Part shown: piece after piece, positions 1 through 9,800 of the stretch
Layout of the letters: each line of letters starts with the position of its first letter
How positions within the stretch are numbered: position 1 is the stretch's first letter
NCBI GenBank assembly: GCA_016206955.1
Contig: JACQQO010000118.1
Coordinates: forward strand, 1-10,298
Length of the DNA: 10,298 nt
Source of the DNA: Candidatus Omnitrophota bacterium
GTDB lineage: Bacteria > Omnitrophota > Omnitrophia > Omnitrophales > Danuiimicrobiaceae
Reading direction: 5' to 3'
Translations under genes and position numbers: made by a program
Notes under the pieces: model-generated
The model's database searches: none
Seen by the model: the letters and a program-made list of their open reading frames with translations, nothing else
Told to the model about the DNA's origin: nothing

Positions 1-3000
1 CGAGAAAGACTGCTCAGTAAAGGTTCTACCACTTTATATCCGCCAAGTTTGCCTAAGGTTTTGATATTCGAGACAACTTTGGTCACAACCTTCGGTAGAT
101 TCTGAATATCTATTTCTACCGAAGCGGGAATCTCTTGAGCCTTCTCGTAAGCCTGCTCGAGAGCCTCTTCAGCAGCCGCTCTCTTACCCAACCGTAGCTC
201 GGCCCTCTGCGCTTCGCTTGAGGACTCTCGGGTTTCAAACTCAACGCGCCATTTTCCAATGAGATCGAGCATTTCCTGTTCTGCCTTTGCGAAGGCTTTC
301 GCTCCGGCATCGCGGCGTTCATTGCCGATGGCGGTGAACGTCTGCTGGTCCGGGCTTTTACGTTCGGACAAGAGCAAGTCTTGTGTCTCTTTCAAGACAG
401 AACTTGCAGATTGTGTAGGCACACCATGACTCTTTCTCGAGCCCGACAGAATCTCTGAGTCCCAATCCTCATAAGCATGTTCATCTTCTTTGTCCGGCTG
501 TTCAAGCATGGGAATGGGGTTTTGGATGAGATTTTGTGTTCTCAAATTGTCGATTGAAACAACGTATCGTGCTGCTCCGTTATTCTTAACGAGGTCGCTC
601 AATGCTTGCAGTGTTTTCGGAGGCAGTGTATTCCACACGGCTTCGCCCAAAAACGGAAGTACATATTGAAGCGGACTGGCATAGGGTTGATCCTCGTATT
701 TACCGCTTGAAGCAATTAATAAATTAAGCGGACGCGGCGCGTAAACTCCAAGTGCCCGAAACCGATTCCGCAAATCGGAAACTAACCGCTTCTGATTTTC
801 AGGCAGAAAATTGGCGTCGTCATTCAAAGGTTTCCCCAAATAAATCGCCTGCATGACTTGTCCGACGAAACGTCCTAAAGCAACGGAGGTTTTGCCTTTG
901 AGCAGACGGAGGTTATGTTTATGATGATATGTGTGACCTATTGGTTTAATTTGAGCAATGGCTTCATCAAACCACGGAACCACGAGACGGTCAATCCGGC
1001 TCATAAACAAACTGAAGACCCAGTTGATTTGAGCAAAATCCCGGCTGATTTGGTCATGACTATAGCCTGCTGCTTCAAGGTTCTTCGCCCTTTGTTCCAA
1101 ACCGGCGATATGCTGCTCAGCATGAGCCAGGAAATGGTCCACTGAAAATCCAAGCGTAATATTCCCGCTGCGGCCGTCCAATACTCTTTCATAGGTAGCT
1201 TGGGGGGCAGATTCGGCGATATTTCGAAGGCCGGCAATCGTTCCTTGAATATTTGGAAGTTTCACAAGCGAGGTTTTTTCGCCAAAGAGCCCGTCGATTC
1301 CTTCCATGGCACCCACTAAAGCATTCTTATCGGTAATGAACGCAGATGCTTCTTGAGAAACCTGGCCGATGGCACCGTTATAGCGGGCTCGAAGCAACGC
1401 CAACGCTTCGAAAGGAATTCTTGCCTCCCGGTGATAGGCCCGTAAAAAAATCTCCGCGTCAGACAATCCGCGCGCCAAAAGTTCAAACACATAAGGCTTC
1501 CAAGTCGCGGCCTTAGTTTGTGCGATCGATTGATTGGTTGTTACACTCAGCGCGCCGAGGCGCTCAAAACTGTCATGCATGGCATCCGAATCCTTCCAGA
1601 GGCCGTCATGGAAAAACACGTTTGAAAAAATTTGAGGCTCATCTTTCTCTGGAAATCGCGTTAAGCGGGCCACAGATTCCGGCGGTAAATGATCAAAATC
1701 GATCCGGGCCAGCCGGACTTGGTCTCTTAGCTCCGCGCGACCAGATAATTCTTGATAGGCGTCAGCTTCGTCTCGAACCACAGCGTTATAAAGAGTCGAG
1801 GCATCGGCCGAAACCGGCTCCGGATATTGGCCTGGTTTTTGGGCGCGCAATTTATCAAGCCAAAATGGGCTCTCGGCAGAATCCAAGTGCCTTGAGATGG
1901 CTTCTATCGCGTACGCCCCTTCCACCTGTTCTCGATGAGCAAGGTGCGGATTGGTCGCTCGCTGTGCTGAAATAAAATCAAGATTAAAATCGGCAGCGGC
2001 TTTCGCTCGTTTGCGGAATCGTTCCGCTTTAAAAACATCTTCAACGCTTTGCAAATTACCATCTTCGGAAAACCGGTAAATCAAAGCGACGGCGATCGGC
2101 GCACTGTTAAGGGTCGCTATCGCTTCATTCACGGGAAGAGTCAATCCCTGAAGCTGATGCGAACCGTTCATATTGCCCTGAAGCATCCACGGATTTTTTG
2201 CCAAATAATCAAAAACATGCTGCATGAATCGAATTCTGCCCATTTTCTTCGGATCGTCTTTGCCAACATATTCTCCGCCTGATAACAGCCCCAGACGCGA
2301 AACGGTAGACGCTGCAATCGGAAGGTTAAGAAATTCTTGAACGTTCTTAGGATCCCAACCAGCTTTTTTCTTGTCCCAAACAGCTTTGACATTAAAACGA
2401 TCCGAATCTCCAAGCAAAGTCTGGATCGTTTCGAGTTCTGTTTCAACATCAAGAAAAATACGCTTGGAAGGCACGAATCCGATCTCTTTTAAAATTGCTC
2501 CCAAACGTTCGTGTTCCGTAGATGCTGCCAATACGGTACCATTCTGATAAGCGGTTTCCTTAAGCCACTTGGCGTTCTCGTCTGTGATACGTTTTTCTTT
2601 CGCCTTCATTGCAGAATGAACAAGGTGGCTGATATCAGACCATTGTGTGGGAAGATCTTCGGCTGCAATATTGTCATTTTCATCGAAAGCCTTTAAATCC
2701 CAAACTTCAGCCACCAATCCGTTTCTATGTTCCGGCAATGCTGCCTGCATGGCATGAAAAAATAAAATATTAAAGGCTGGCGGGCCCATTTTGTCCGCAT
2801 CAAGTTCAGCAAATCCGCCTTCTAGCTTAGGATCGAAGGCAAGCGAAGCAATTCCAATCCCCTGAGCTGAAGTATTGCCTGTCCTGCCTCTATCAACCGT
2901 AAAGTCGCCTTGTCCTCCGGCCTTTTTCCAAGCCTGCCACTGATCATGAAGAGAACGGATTACGCCTGCTTTGATATCACGCTGATCCGCTAATTGATTG

Positions 3001-4955
3001 GCAAGTTCAAAAAATCTTTCGGTCCCTTCTTCGGCAAATCCAAGCCAGCCGAAGGGATCTTCTTTGATGTCTTCCAAATCGGTGCCTACTAAATCCTGAA
3101 AAGGCCCGTAAGTACCGACGCCGGGCTTGTCTTTTTGGTCCGTATCTTTAAACGCTAAGGTATGAAAGGTCGCCCCCAAAGCCATGGCGCGTTTAATAAT
3201 TGTTTGAGCATTTCTTATTTTCTCGTCTATTTCTCCCTTATTATTGGTTCTGGCTTTAATGACAATGCTCATGTGGGTATCATCGCCGGCGGCATAATTA
3301 CGTTCCAATCGGAGCCGTTCCATTTTTCGGGTCGGATCTTGTCCGAGCGTAAAATAATCGTCAATCAAACCTTTCTCTTTCATCCACTCGAGATAAGCCC
3401 TTTGAAGAGCGGTAAACAACGCGGCTGCCTTCGTGTGCCCATTGTTTGCGCCGTAATCTCCTTTCCCTGAAATGATGAGAATTAATTCTCCATTTTCCAC
3501 TCTCTGAATCACCTCTGTATAGAAAGGATCCGGGTCAAAATCTTTCACAACATCCACAAAACGATCGTTCAGTGCGCGTCTGACCGGTTCCGCTTTCTTT
3601 GCTGCCGCAAGCGGGTGAAGATAGGGTTGAAAACCCTTGTGAACCAGCATCACCTCAGCGAACCTTTTGGCTTTTTGAATATAACCGTGAAGAAAAGTCC
3701 GGCTTAATCCAAAATAATCCGAAATGTAACCATCTCTTGGCATATATCCATTGCCCGCTTGTTCATATCCATACATGACAAAACCGCCGATTCCTTCTTC
3801 TTTAATCGGTCTTCGGGCTTCTTTTAATGTAAAAGGCCTAACGGCAACATAATGTTCTGAGTTCGGTCCGCCCAAAACCAAACGGGTGTTTGCAACCGTA
3901 TGCCCAACCGCTCCCACGGCAGGGCCGCCGCTCTGACCACGGAAAATAGCGATCGGATTAAGAACCGCCTCGCCGCTAGAACCAAAAGCGGGCTGAAACG
4001 TTACGGTCATCAACGGTTCGGTCGGATCTTTAAAAGTACGTCCGGGTACAGGATAAACGGCGGTCACAACGTTTTCGGTTTGAGCCGCCAATATTTTTAT
4101 TTCCCGCATCTGGTTGACATCGGGTTCGCCATTCTCTCCTTGGGAAATCTCTAACACTTTAATCCCCCTCCGACCACGAAGAATGTCTTCTCGCTTCTGA
4201 ATGTAAAAACGAACTCCGCGGATTTTATCACCGCTCAGCGTCATGGCCGGATTCAGGTCGAGATTCGCAAAAAGTTCGTAGGCGGTGTTGTTGAAAGCGG
4301 AAATATCAACGTTGACGCCCATGGCCACTTCAACACTTTCTGAAACGCCGGGCCTTTCCTTAAATGGGTGATCAGCAAAAGTAACTTGCGCCTCACTTAT
4401 CAAATTGAGCGTATCGAGCGAGTTGTGGGCCGTAGGATCCACGGTTAACTTATCCTTCATCTTTTCAAGACCTGCACGAACGGCCTCAAGCATAATGCGG
4501 TGAACATCCGCGTTGTTTTCCCCAAAATTGTGAGTCACATGAATTTGAATATGCGAAGCAGTAAGATCGACAACCTTAAATCCTTTAAGCCATTTTTTGT
4601 CGTAGGCCTTTTGCAAATAGGCTCGAACGGCGTTGACTACCCGATCGGGCAGAATTTCCAAAGGCTCCTTCAGCAATCTTCCAACATTAAAGGAAGCAAA
4701 AGAATGAGTGCTCTTTATTTCGGGCTGAGCAAATCCGTAGCGAACCGCGCCACTCCGAAGTTCGGAACGGGGCAGAAGCTCTGCAGAACGGTGGTCCACA
4801 TTCCAAAGATCAGCGCCGAGGCCGGCGAGCATACCCGTAGCTTTAGTAGCGCCAAGTTTGTCGATGCTGTAAGCGGGGGAAGGTAAAATGAGTCCGATAA
4901 TGAGAACAATGGCCGCGATTTTTTTAGAAATTTCAAATGCATTTTTAAGTTGCAT
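1..4955 (-). CDS. Exported multidomain protein: two class V FBP aldolase/phosphatase-like domains plus transaldolase (3'-partial)
   Basis: ATG at 4955-4953 opens a frame without a stop to the window edge (at least 1651 codons). Residues 1-30 form a Sec signal peptide (KK, then a hydrophobic run, cleavage likely after AYS). Residues about 82-455 resemble class V fructose-1,6-bisphosphate aldolase/phosphatase, but the catalytic positions are lost. Residues about 488-1025 are a second, apparently intact copy: D500 and H507 (metal ligands), D558-D559, Q620, D721, YVGKDD at 896-901 with presumed Schiff-base K899, NGSH at 930-933, and Y1015. Residues about 1108-1455 are a transaldolase with D1117, N1141, E1202, Schiff-base K1232, T1267, S1315 and R1320. 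The tail (1456-1651) is charged, partly helical and not recognised. Known chemistry is triose phosphates to FBP to fructose 6-phosphate, then transaldol exchange. Location outside the cytoplasm is inferred from the signal peptide. It follows B by 14 nt. RSELR-type motifs sit at residues 63, 1073 and 1584. Confidence 0.93.
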   Translation of the reverse strand, partial: MQLKNAFEISKKIAAIVLIIGLILPSPAYSIDKLGATKATGMLAGLGADLWNVDHRSAELLPRSELRSGAVRYGFAQPEIKSTHSFASFNVGRLLKEPLEILPDRVVNAVRAYLQKAYDKKWLKGFKVVDLTASHIQIHVTHNFGENNADVHRIMLEAVRAGLEKMKDKLTVDPTAHNSLDTLNLISEAQVTFADHPFKERPGVSESVEVAMGVNVDISAFNNTAYELFANLDLNPAMTLSGDKIRGVRFYIQKREDILRGRRGIKVLEISQGENGEPDVNQMREIKILAAQTENVVTAVYPVPGRTFKDPTEPLMTVTFQPAFGSSGEAVLNPIAIFRGQSGGPAVGAVGHTVANTRLVLGGPNSEHYVAVRPFTLKEARRPIKEEGIGGFVMYGYEQAGNGYMPRDGYISDYFGLSRTFLHGYIQKAKRFAEVMLVHKGFQPYLHPLAAAKKAEPVRRALNDRFVDVVKDFDPDPFYTEVIQRVENGELILIISGKGDYGANNGHTKAAALFTALQRAYLEWMKEKGLIDDYFTLGQDPTRKMERLRLERNYAAGDDTHMSIVIKARTNNKGEIDEKIRNAQTIIKRAMALGATFHTLAFKDTDQKDKPGVGTYGPFQDLVGTDLEDIKEDPFGWLGFAEEGTERFFELANQLADQRDIKAGVIRSLHDQWQAWKKAGGQGDFTVDRGRTGNTSAQGIGIASLAFDPKLEGGFAELDADKMGPPAFNILFFHAMQAALPEHRNGLVAEVWDLKAFDENDNIAAEDLPTQWSDISHLVHSAMKAKEKRITDENAKWLKETAYQNGTVLAASTEHERLGAILKEIGFVPSKRIFLDVETELETIQTLLGDSDRFNVKAVWDKKKAGWDPKNVQEFLNLPIAASTVSRLGLLSGGEYVGKDDPKKMGRIRFMQHVFDYLAKNPWMLQGNMNGSHQLQGLTLPVNEAIATLNSAPIAVALIYRFSEDGNLQSVEDVFKAERFRKRAKAAADFNLDFISAQRATNPHLAHREQVEGAYAIEAISRHLDSAESPFWLDKLRAQKPGQYPEPVSADASTLYNAVVRDEADAYQELSGRAELRDQVRLARIDFDHLPPESVARLTRFPEKDEPQIFSNVFFHDGLWKDSDAMHDSFERLGALSVTTNQSIAQTKAATWKPYVFELLARGLSDAEIFLRAYHREARIPFEALALLRARYNGAIGQVSQEASAFITDKNALVGAMEGIDGLFGEKTSLVKLPNIQGTIAGLRNIAESAPQATYERVLDGRSGNITLGFSVDHFLAHAEQHIAGLEQRAKNLEAAGYSHDQISRDFAQINWVFSLFMSRIDRLVVPWFDEAIAQIKPIGHTYHHKHNLRLLKGKTSVALGRFVGQVMQAIYLGKPLNDDANFLPENQKRLVSDLRNRFRALGVYAPRPLNLLIASSGKYEDQPYASPLQYVLPFLGEAVWNTLPPKTLQALSDLVKNNGAARYVVSIDNLRTQNLIQNPIPMLEQPDKEDEHAYEDWDSEILSGSRKSHGVPTQSASSVLKETQDLLLSERKSPDQQTFTAIGNERRDAGAKAFAKAEQEMLDLIGKWRVEFETRESSSEAQRAELRLGKRAAAEEALEQAYEKAQEIPASVEIDIQNLPKVVTKVVSNIKTLGKLGGYKVVEPLLSSLS

Positions 4956-4963
4956 GTGTTTAT

Positions 4964-4969
4964 CCTCCT
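4964..4969 (-). promoter_or_regulatory. Strong Shine-Dalgarno of gene A
   Basis: On the minus strand a perfect AGGAGG begins directly after the TAA stop of gene B, with 8 nt between it and the ATG at 4955. It fixes the start of gene A, which is also supported by the signal peptide that follows. The tight spacing indicates that B and A are transcribed together, with translation of A starting where ribosomes leave B. Confidence 0.92.
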
Positions 4970-6652
<1,683 letters not shown>

Positions 6653-6681
6653 TCAGACCAAATTTCCCTTCGTTTCAGATT

Positions 6682-6704
6682 TTTCCGTTGCTCCCGGACG
6701 GAAA
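6682..6704 (-). other. Leader hairpin upstream of gene B
   Basis: TTTCCGT and ACGGAAA are perfect 7-bp arms around a 9-base loop. The stem lies in the predicted mRNA leader, about 30 nt before the GTG start. It could influence translation or mRNA stability. I do not recognise it as a known riboswitch. Confidence 0.3.
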
Positions 6705-6724
6705 TGGGTCAGATATAGGTTAAG

Positions 6725-6753
6725 ACTATATCATACAAAACAATCTTTTTCAA
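6725..6753 (-). promoter_or_regulatory. Sigma70-like promoter of the B-A operon
   Basis: On the minus strand TTGAAA (6753-6748) is separated by exactly 17 nt from TATAGT (6730-6725), which is preceded by TG one base upstream, an extended -10. Transcription would start near 6718, giving a leader of about 66 nt before the GTG of B. It is the best match in the gap and lies where a promoter for B and A is needed. Predicted by eye only. Confidence 0.65.
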
Positions 6754-6757
6754 ATTT

Positions 6758-6777
6758 TTTAGAAAGATATTTCTAAA
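6758..6777. promoter_or_regulatory. 8-bp inverted repeat just upstream of the -35 box
   Basis: TTTAGAAA and TTTCTAAA are perfect 8-bp arms around a 4-base centre, ending 4 bp upstream of the -35 hexamer. It could be an operator or an AT-rich upstream promoter element. It could also be chance in AT-rich sequence, or a weak transcript end of gene C, although no clean T-run follows on the minus strand. Confidence 0.3.
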
Positions 6778-6808
6778 CTGTAAACTATTGTAAGTAAATG
6801 ACTTACAG

Positions 6809-9800
6809 CTACGCCGCTTTTTTAGTTATGCGATCGGAAGCGAGTTGATGGTTCAATCGATCGAAATATGTCTGTGCAAATTGCTCTTCCATAAATGGGT
6901 TAACTTTAAGCGAAATAAGCCCGTCCTCTGATTTCCTATATTGAAGCGGTTCTCCAAGGCCAAGGCGAGTCAGTTCCTCAGGACGGACTCGTCCCAGTAA
7001 ATCAGATAAAGCCCTTCGCGCAGATTCTGTCCAAGGCGTAGCGGCCAAATAACCTTCGCGCTGAGCAGCGTCTTGATATTGAGTGAGAAAGGAAAGATCA
7101 AAGCCAGCGGAAAATAGAATAATCGGAAAGGAATTTGGCTGCTTCGAAAGAAGTTTTTTAAGTTCTTGAGGCGTTGGCTGGCGTCCATTCAGCTTATGGC
7201 GAACAATATTGACACCGGGAATTTCAACTTGCGAATAAAAATCAAACGCATCGCGCTTGCCCGCTGAATCCAATACCACAACGCGGTCACCTCGCCTAAG
7301 TCCTAAAGCCTTTAGATCAACCACAGGAAATTGCCCGTCGATACCAATTAAAAATACGTCTTTCGTTTTCTGAATTAAGCGAGAATTTGAGATTGTTTCG
7401 TCGTCCTGCGGACTCCTCGCAATGACGTCACTCGGAGGGAGCGAAGCGACCGAAGCAATCCCAGTTAAGCCTATCCCAAATAAGACCGCTCCAAAAAAGG
7501 CGGCGTATGCTGCCAACGAAGGCTCTATGAAACTGAAGGCAACCAATACACTTACGCCAATCACCGCCGCCAAAGTTCTTCCTTCTAACTTTAATCTTTC
7601 ATCAATATTTTCTAGTTTTACTCCCAAATTTCGCCGAACTTCGGAACGAGCTAATGGATTGAGATGGACAGGAATGCCTCGGTCTTCATTTCCCGGATTG
7701 ATGGCGCCCCAGTCAATATATCCTTTCTCCGCAATAACACGGTAAACTCCTTCTGAGCCTGTGAGAATTTTGGCGGCGCCTATCCATGAAGAATGGCCGA
7801 TGGCGATCACAGTCCCCTTCGGATATCTTTGATTGAAGGTTTCAAGTGCGGCTTGGACACGCACAAGAAATTGCGCGTAACTTTCGCCCTTTTCCGGTTT
7901 GGCGAAAACATTGCGTGCTTTATTGGCGACGGCTTGCGGGTTATCTTGAAGCTGATTGCGGTTTTTATCGCCCCATTCACCGACCACATATTCCGTAAGG
8001 AGAGGTTCTTTCTTCCAATCCACTCTAATGGGCCGGCCCTGAGCATCCTTTAAGTTCAACCCCAAAACATGCTGTTTAAAGGGAAGGCTTGTTTGTACCG
8101 CGCGAGTTAAAGGACTGGTGAGAAAATAAATCCGCTCGCCTCGTATAATTCGGTGACGGAGGCGGTGCCAAAGTAAGGAAGCTGTTTTTTGGGCTTGACG
8201 CCACCCTTCCGTGTTCAGTTGAAATCGTGGCTCACCGTCAGACTCACCGCCTTGAAACAACTTTGCGTCATTCGCCGGCGTTCTTCCGTGAGGAACGATG
8301 ATGAATTCAAAATTGAGCGGAGTCGGCCTAAAATTTTCGCCGTAGGCAATGCGGCCTTTATCGTCTATTTCGAAACCAAGTTTCTTCAGCGCTTCCGCTG
8401 CTTCTTCGGTTTCTCCATTTCTCAATTCAGAACGCAATTCTGCCTCTGCGGCTGGCTGTTCGGCGTTTGAAATGACCAGGATTTTCTTACCATCTGGGTG
8501 CCTTCCAAGTAACAATGAAAGCGGGACTTCCTCTTCACCTAAAGCATGGGATAAAGTAACCCGATAATGAGTCCCAAATGAATTTGGATCCGACCACGGG
8601 GTATGGCTTCCTGTTGGTTTCACTTCATCTTGGCGAGGAGCGGTTGGCGGTGCTCCGAAAAGCTGTACGAAATCAAATCCTTCGGCCTCACTTGACCACG
8701 CGTCCACAACCTTCGCAAACTCGTCCAGATTCGAAACAACCGCAGTTTTCTCCACAACAATTCCCCGAGTTCCATCGGTATTTTCATCGCGCATTTCAGC
8801 GCGGCCAGCGCGGGAGAGTGTAACCACGTAAACATATTTTAAGACCCCATCAACAACTCTTTCTCTCAAGCCTAGACTCATCGATGAAAAAACACCAAGG
8901 CCTTCCAGCGCCATCATTTCCAATTCTTCGCCCTCTTTTTCATTCGCAGAATTTCCTTGCTTGTTGGCGAGATAAATTTCAACTTCAGAGGCGGGGAACC
9001 TGCCATCCACGGGTTCAACCGCTATCACGCGAAATTTTGATGCGATTCCTTCAGCTAAAAATTCATCGATTGCTTGTTTCGTAATACCAGAACTTATTGC
9101 TGCACGCTGTCTCCTAAGTCTTTCCAATTCCATTTGCGTTTGGCGTTCGCGCTTCGCTTTTTGACGTGAACGCACGAGTTGATAGGGTATACGAGACCAA
9201 CGGGCCAACTTATTCCCGAGAGGTTCAGGTATAACTCCCCCGCGAATGATAACGCCTTCGACCTCTGTCGGCGTCCACGGATCATAGTGATTCACGAATT
9301 CAACTTTGCCTTCCTCGAGAACTTTAAAGCGAAAAGGCTCGGTAGAAATGGTGTCAAAAGCTGTCTCTAAATCAATAGGGGCCCGGTTGACCAAGGGATA
9401 ATAGACCGTGTGTCCTCCGCTTTGAATTTTTAGCCCTCTTTTATAGACGTCAATCTTACGAGGATCTGGTTCGCGTGATATTTGATATTGAACCCCCGGG
9501 ACAAAAAAGAATAGTTCACCGTCACCCAATCGCATAAGCTCGACAACACCACGATCAGACAGTGTAAGCCGAAAAGGCCCTTTTCCATTACGAATGATTG
9601 CGGTTCGGCCCGGACTACCCTCCACGTTAATCATGACCTTTTCGCCGTTTTTGATTGGATGCAGGTACTTTTGGACATCGCCGTACTTCTTATACATCAG
9701 AAGCACAAGGTTCTTGATAGACACCTCATTTTGGGTGAATTGAAGCAATGCCTGATGGACCATTCGTGCTGTGCCGTCTTCTTTCCTTTTCAAACCTGAG

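Larger units (their letters stand above)
6653..6808. other. Intergenic region between C and B
   Basis: This 156-bp AT-rich gap is the only sizeable non-coding stretch in the window. It holds the presumed promoter of the B-A operon, a short inverted repeat upstream of the -35 box, and a 7-bp stem in the leader. I see no convincing GC-rich hairpin plus T-run terminator for gene C, so read-through from C into B is possible. Confidence 0.85.

Noticed and set aside
1520..1975. Plus-strand open frame of 151 codons
   Set aside because: It is antisense to the aldolase/phosphatase-transaldolase part of gene A, shows no recognisable domain and has no ribosome site I can support.
4500..4886. Plus-strand open frame of 128 codons
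   Set aside because: It lies opposite the start of gene A, whose signal peptide, Shine-Dalgarno and domain motifs are convincing. It is a shadow frame.
6758..6777. Intrinsic terminator for gene C
   Set aside because: The stem is AT-only apart from one G-C pair per arm and is not followed by a T-run on the minus strand, so it is listed as a possible regulatory repeat instead.
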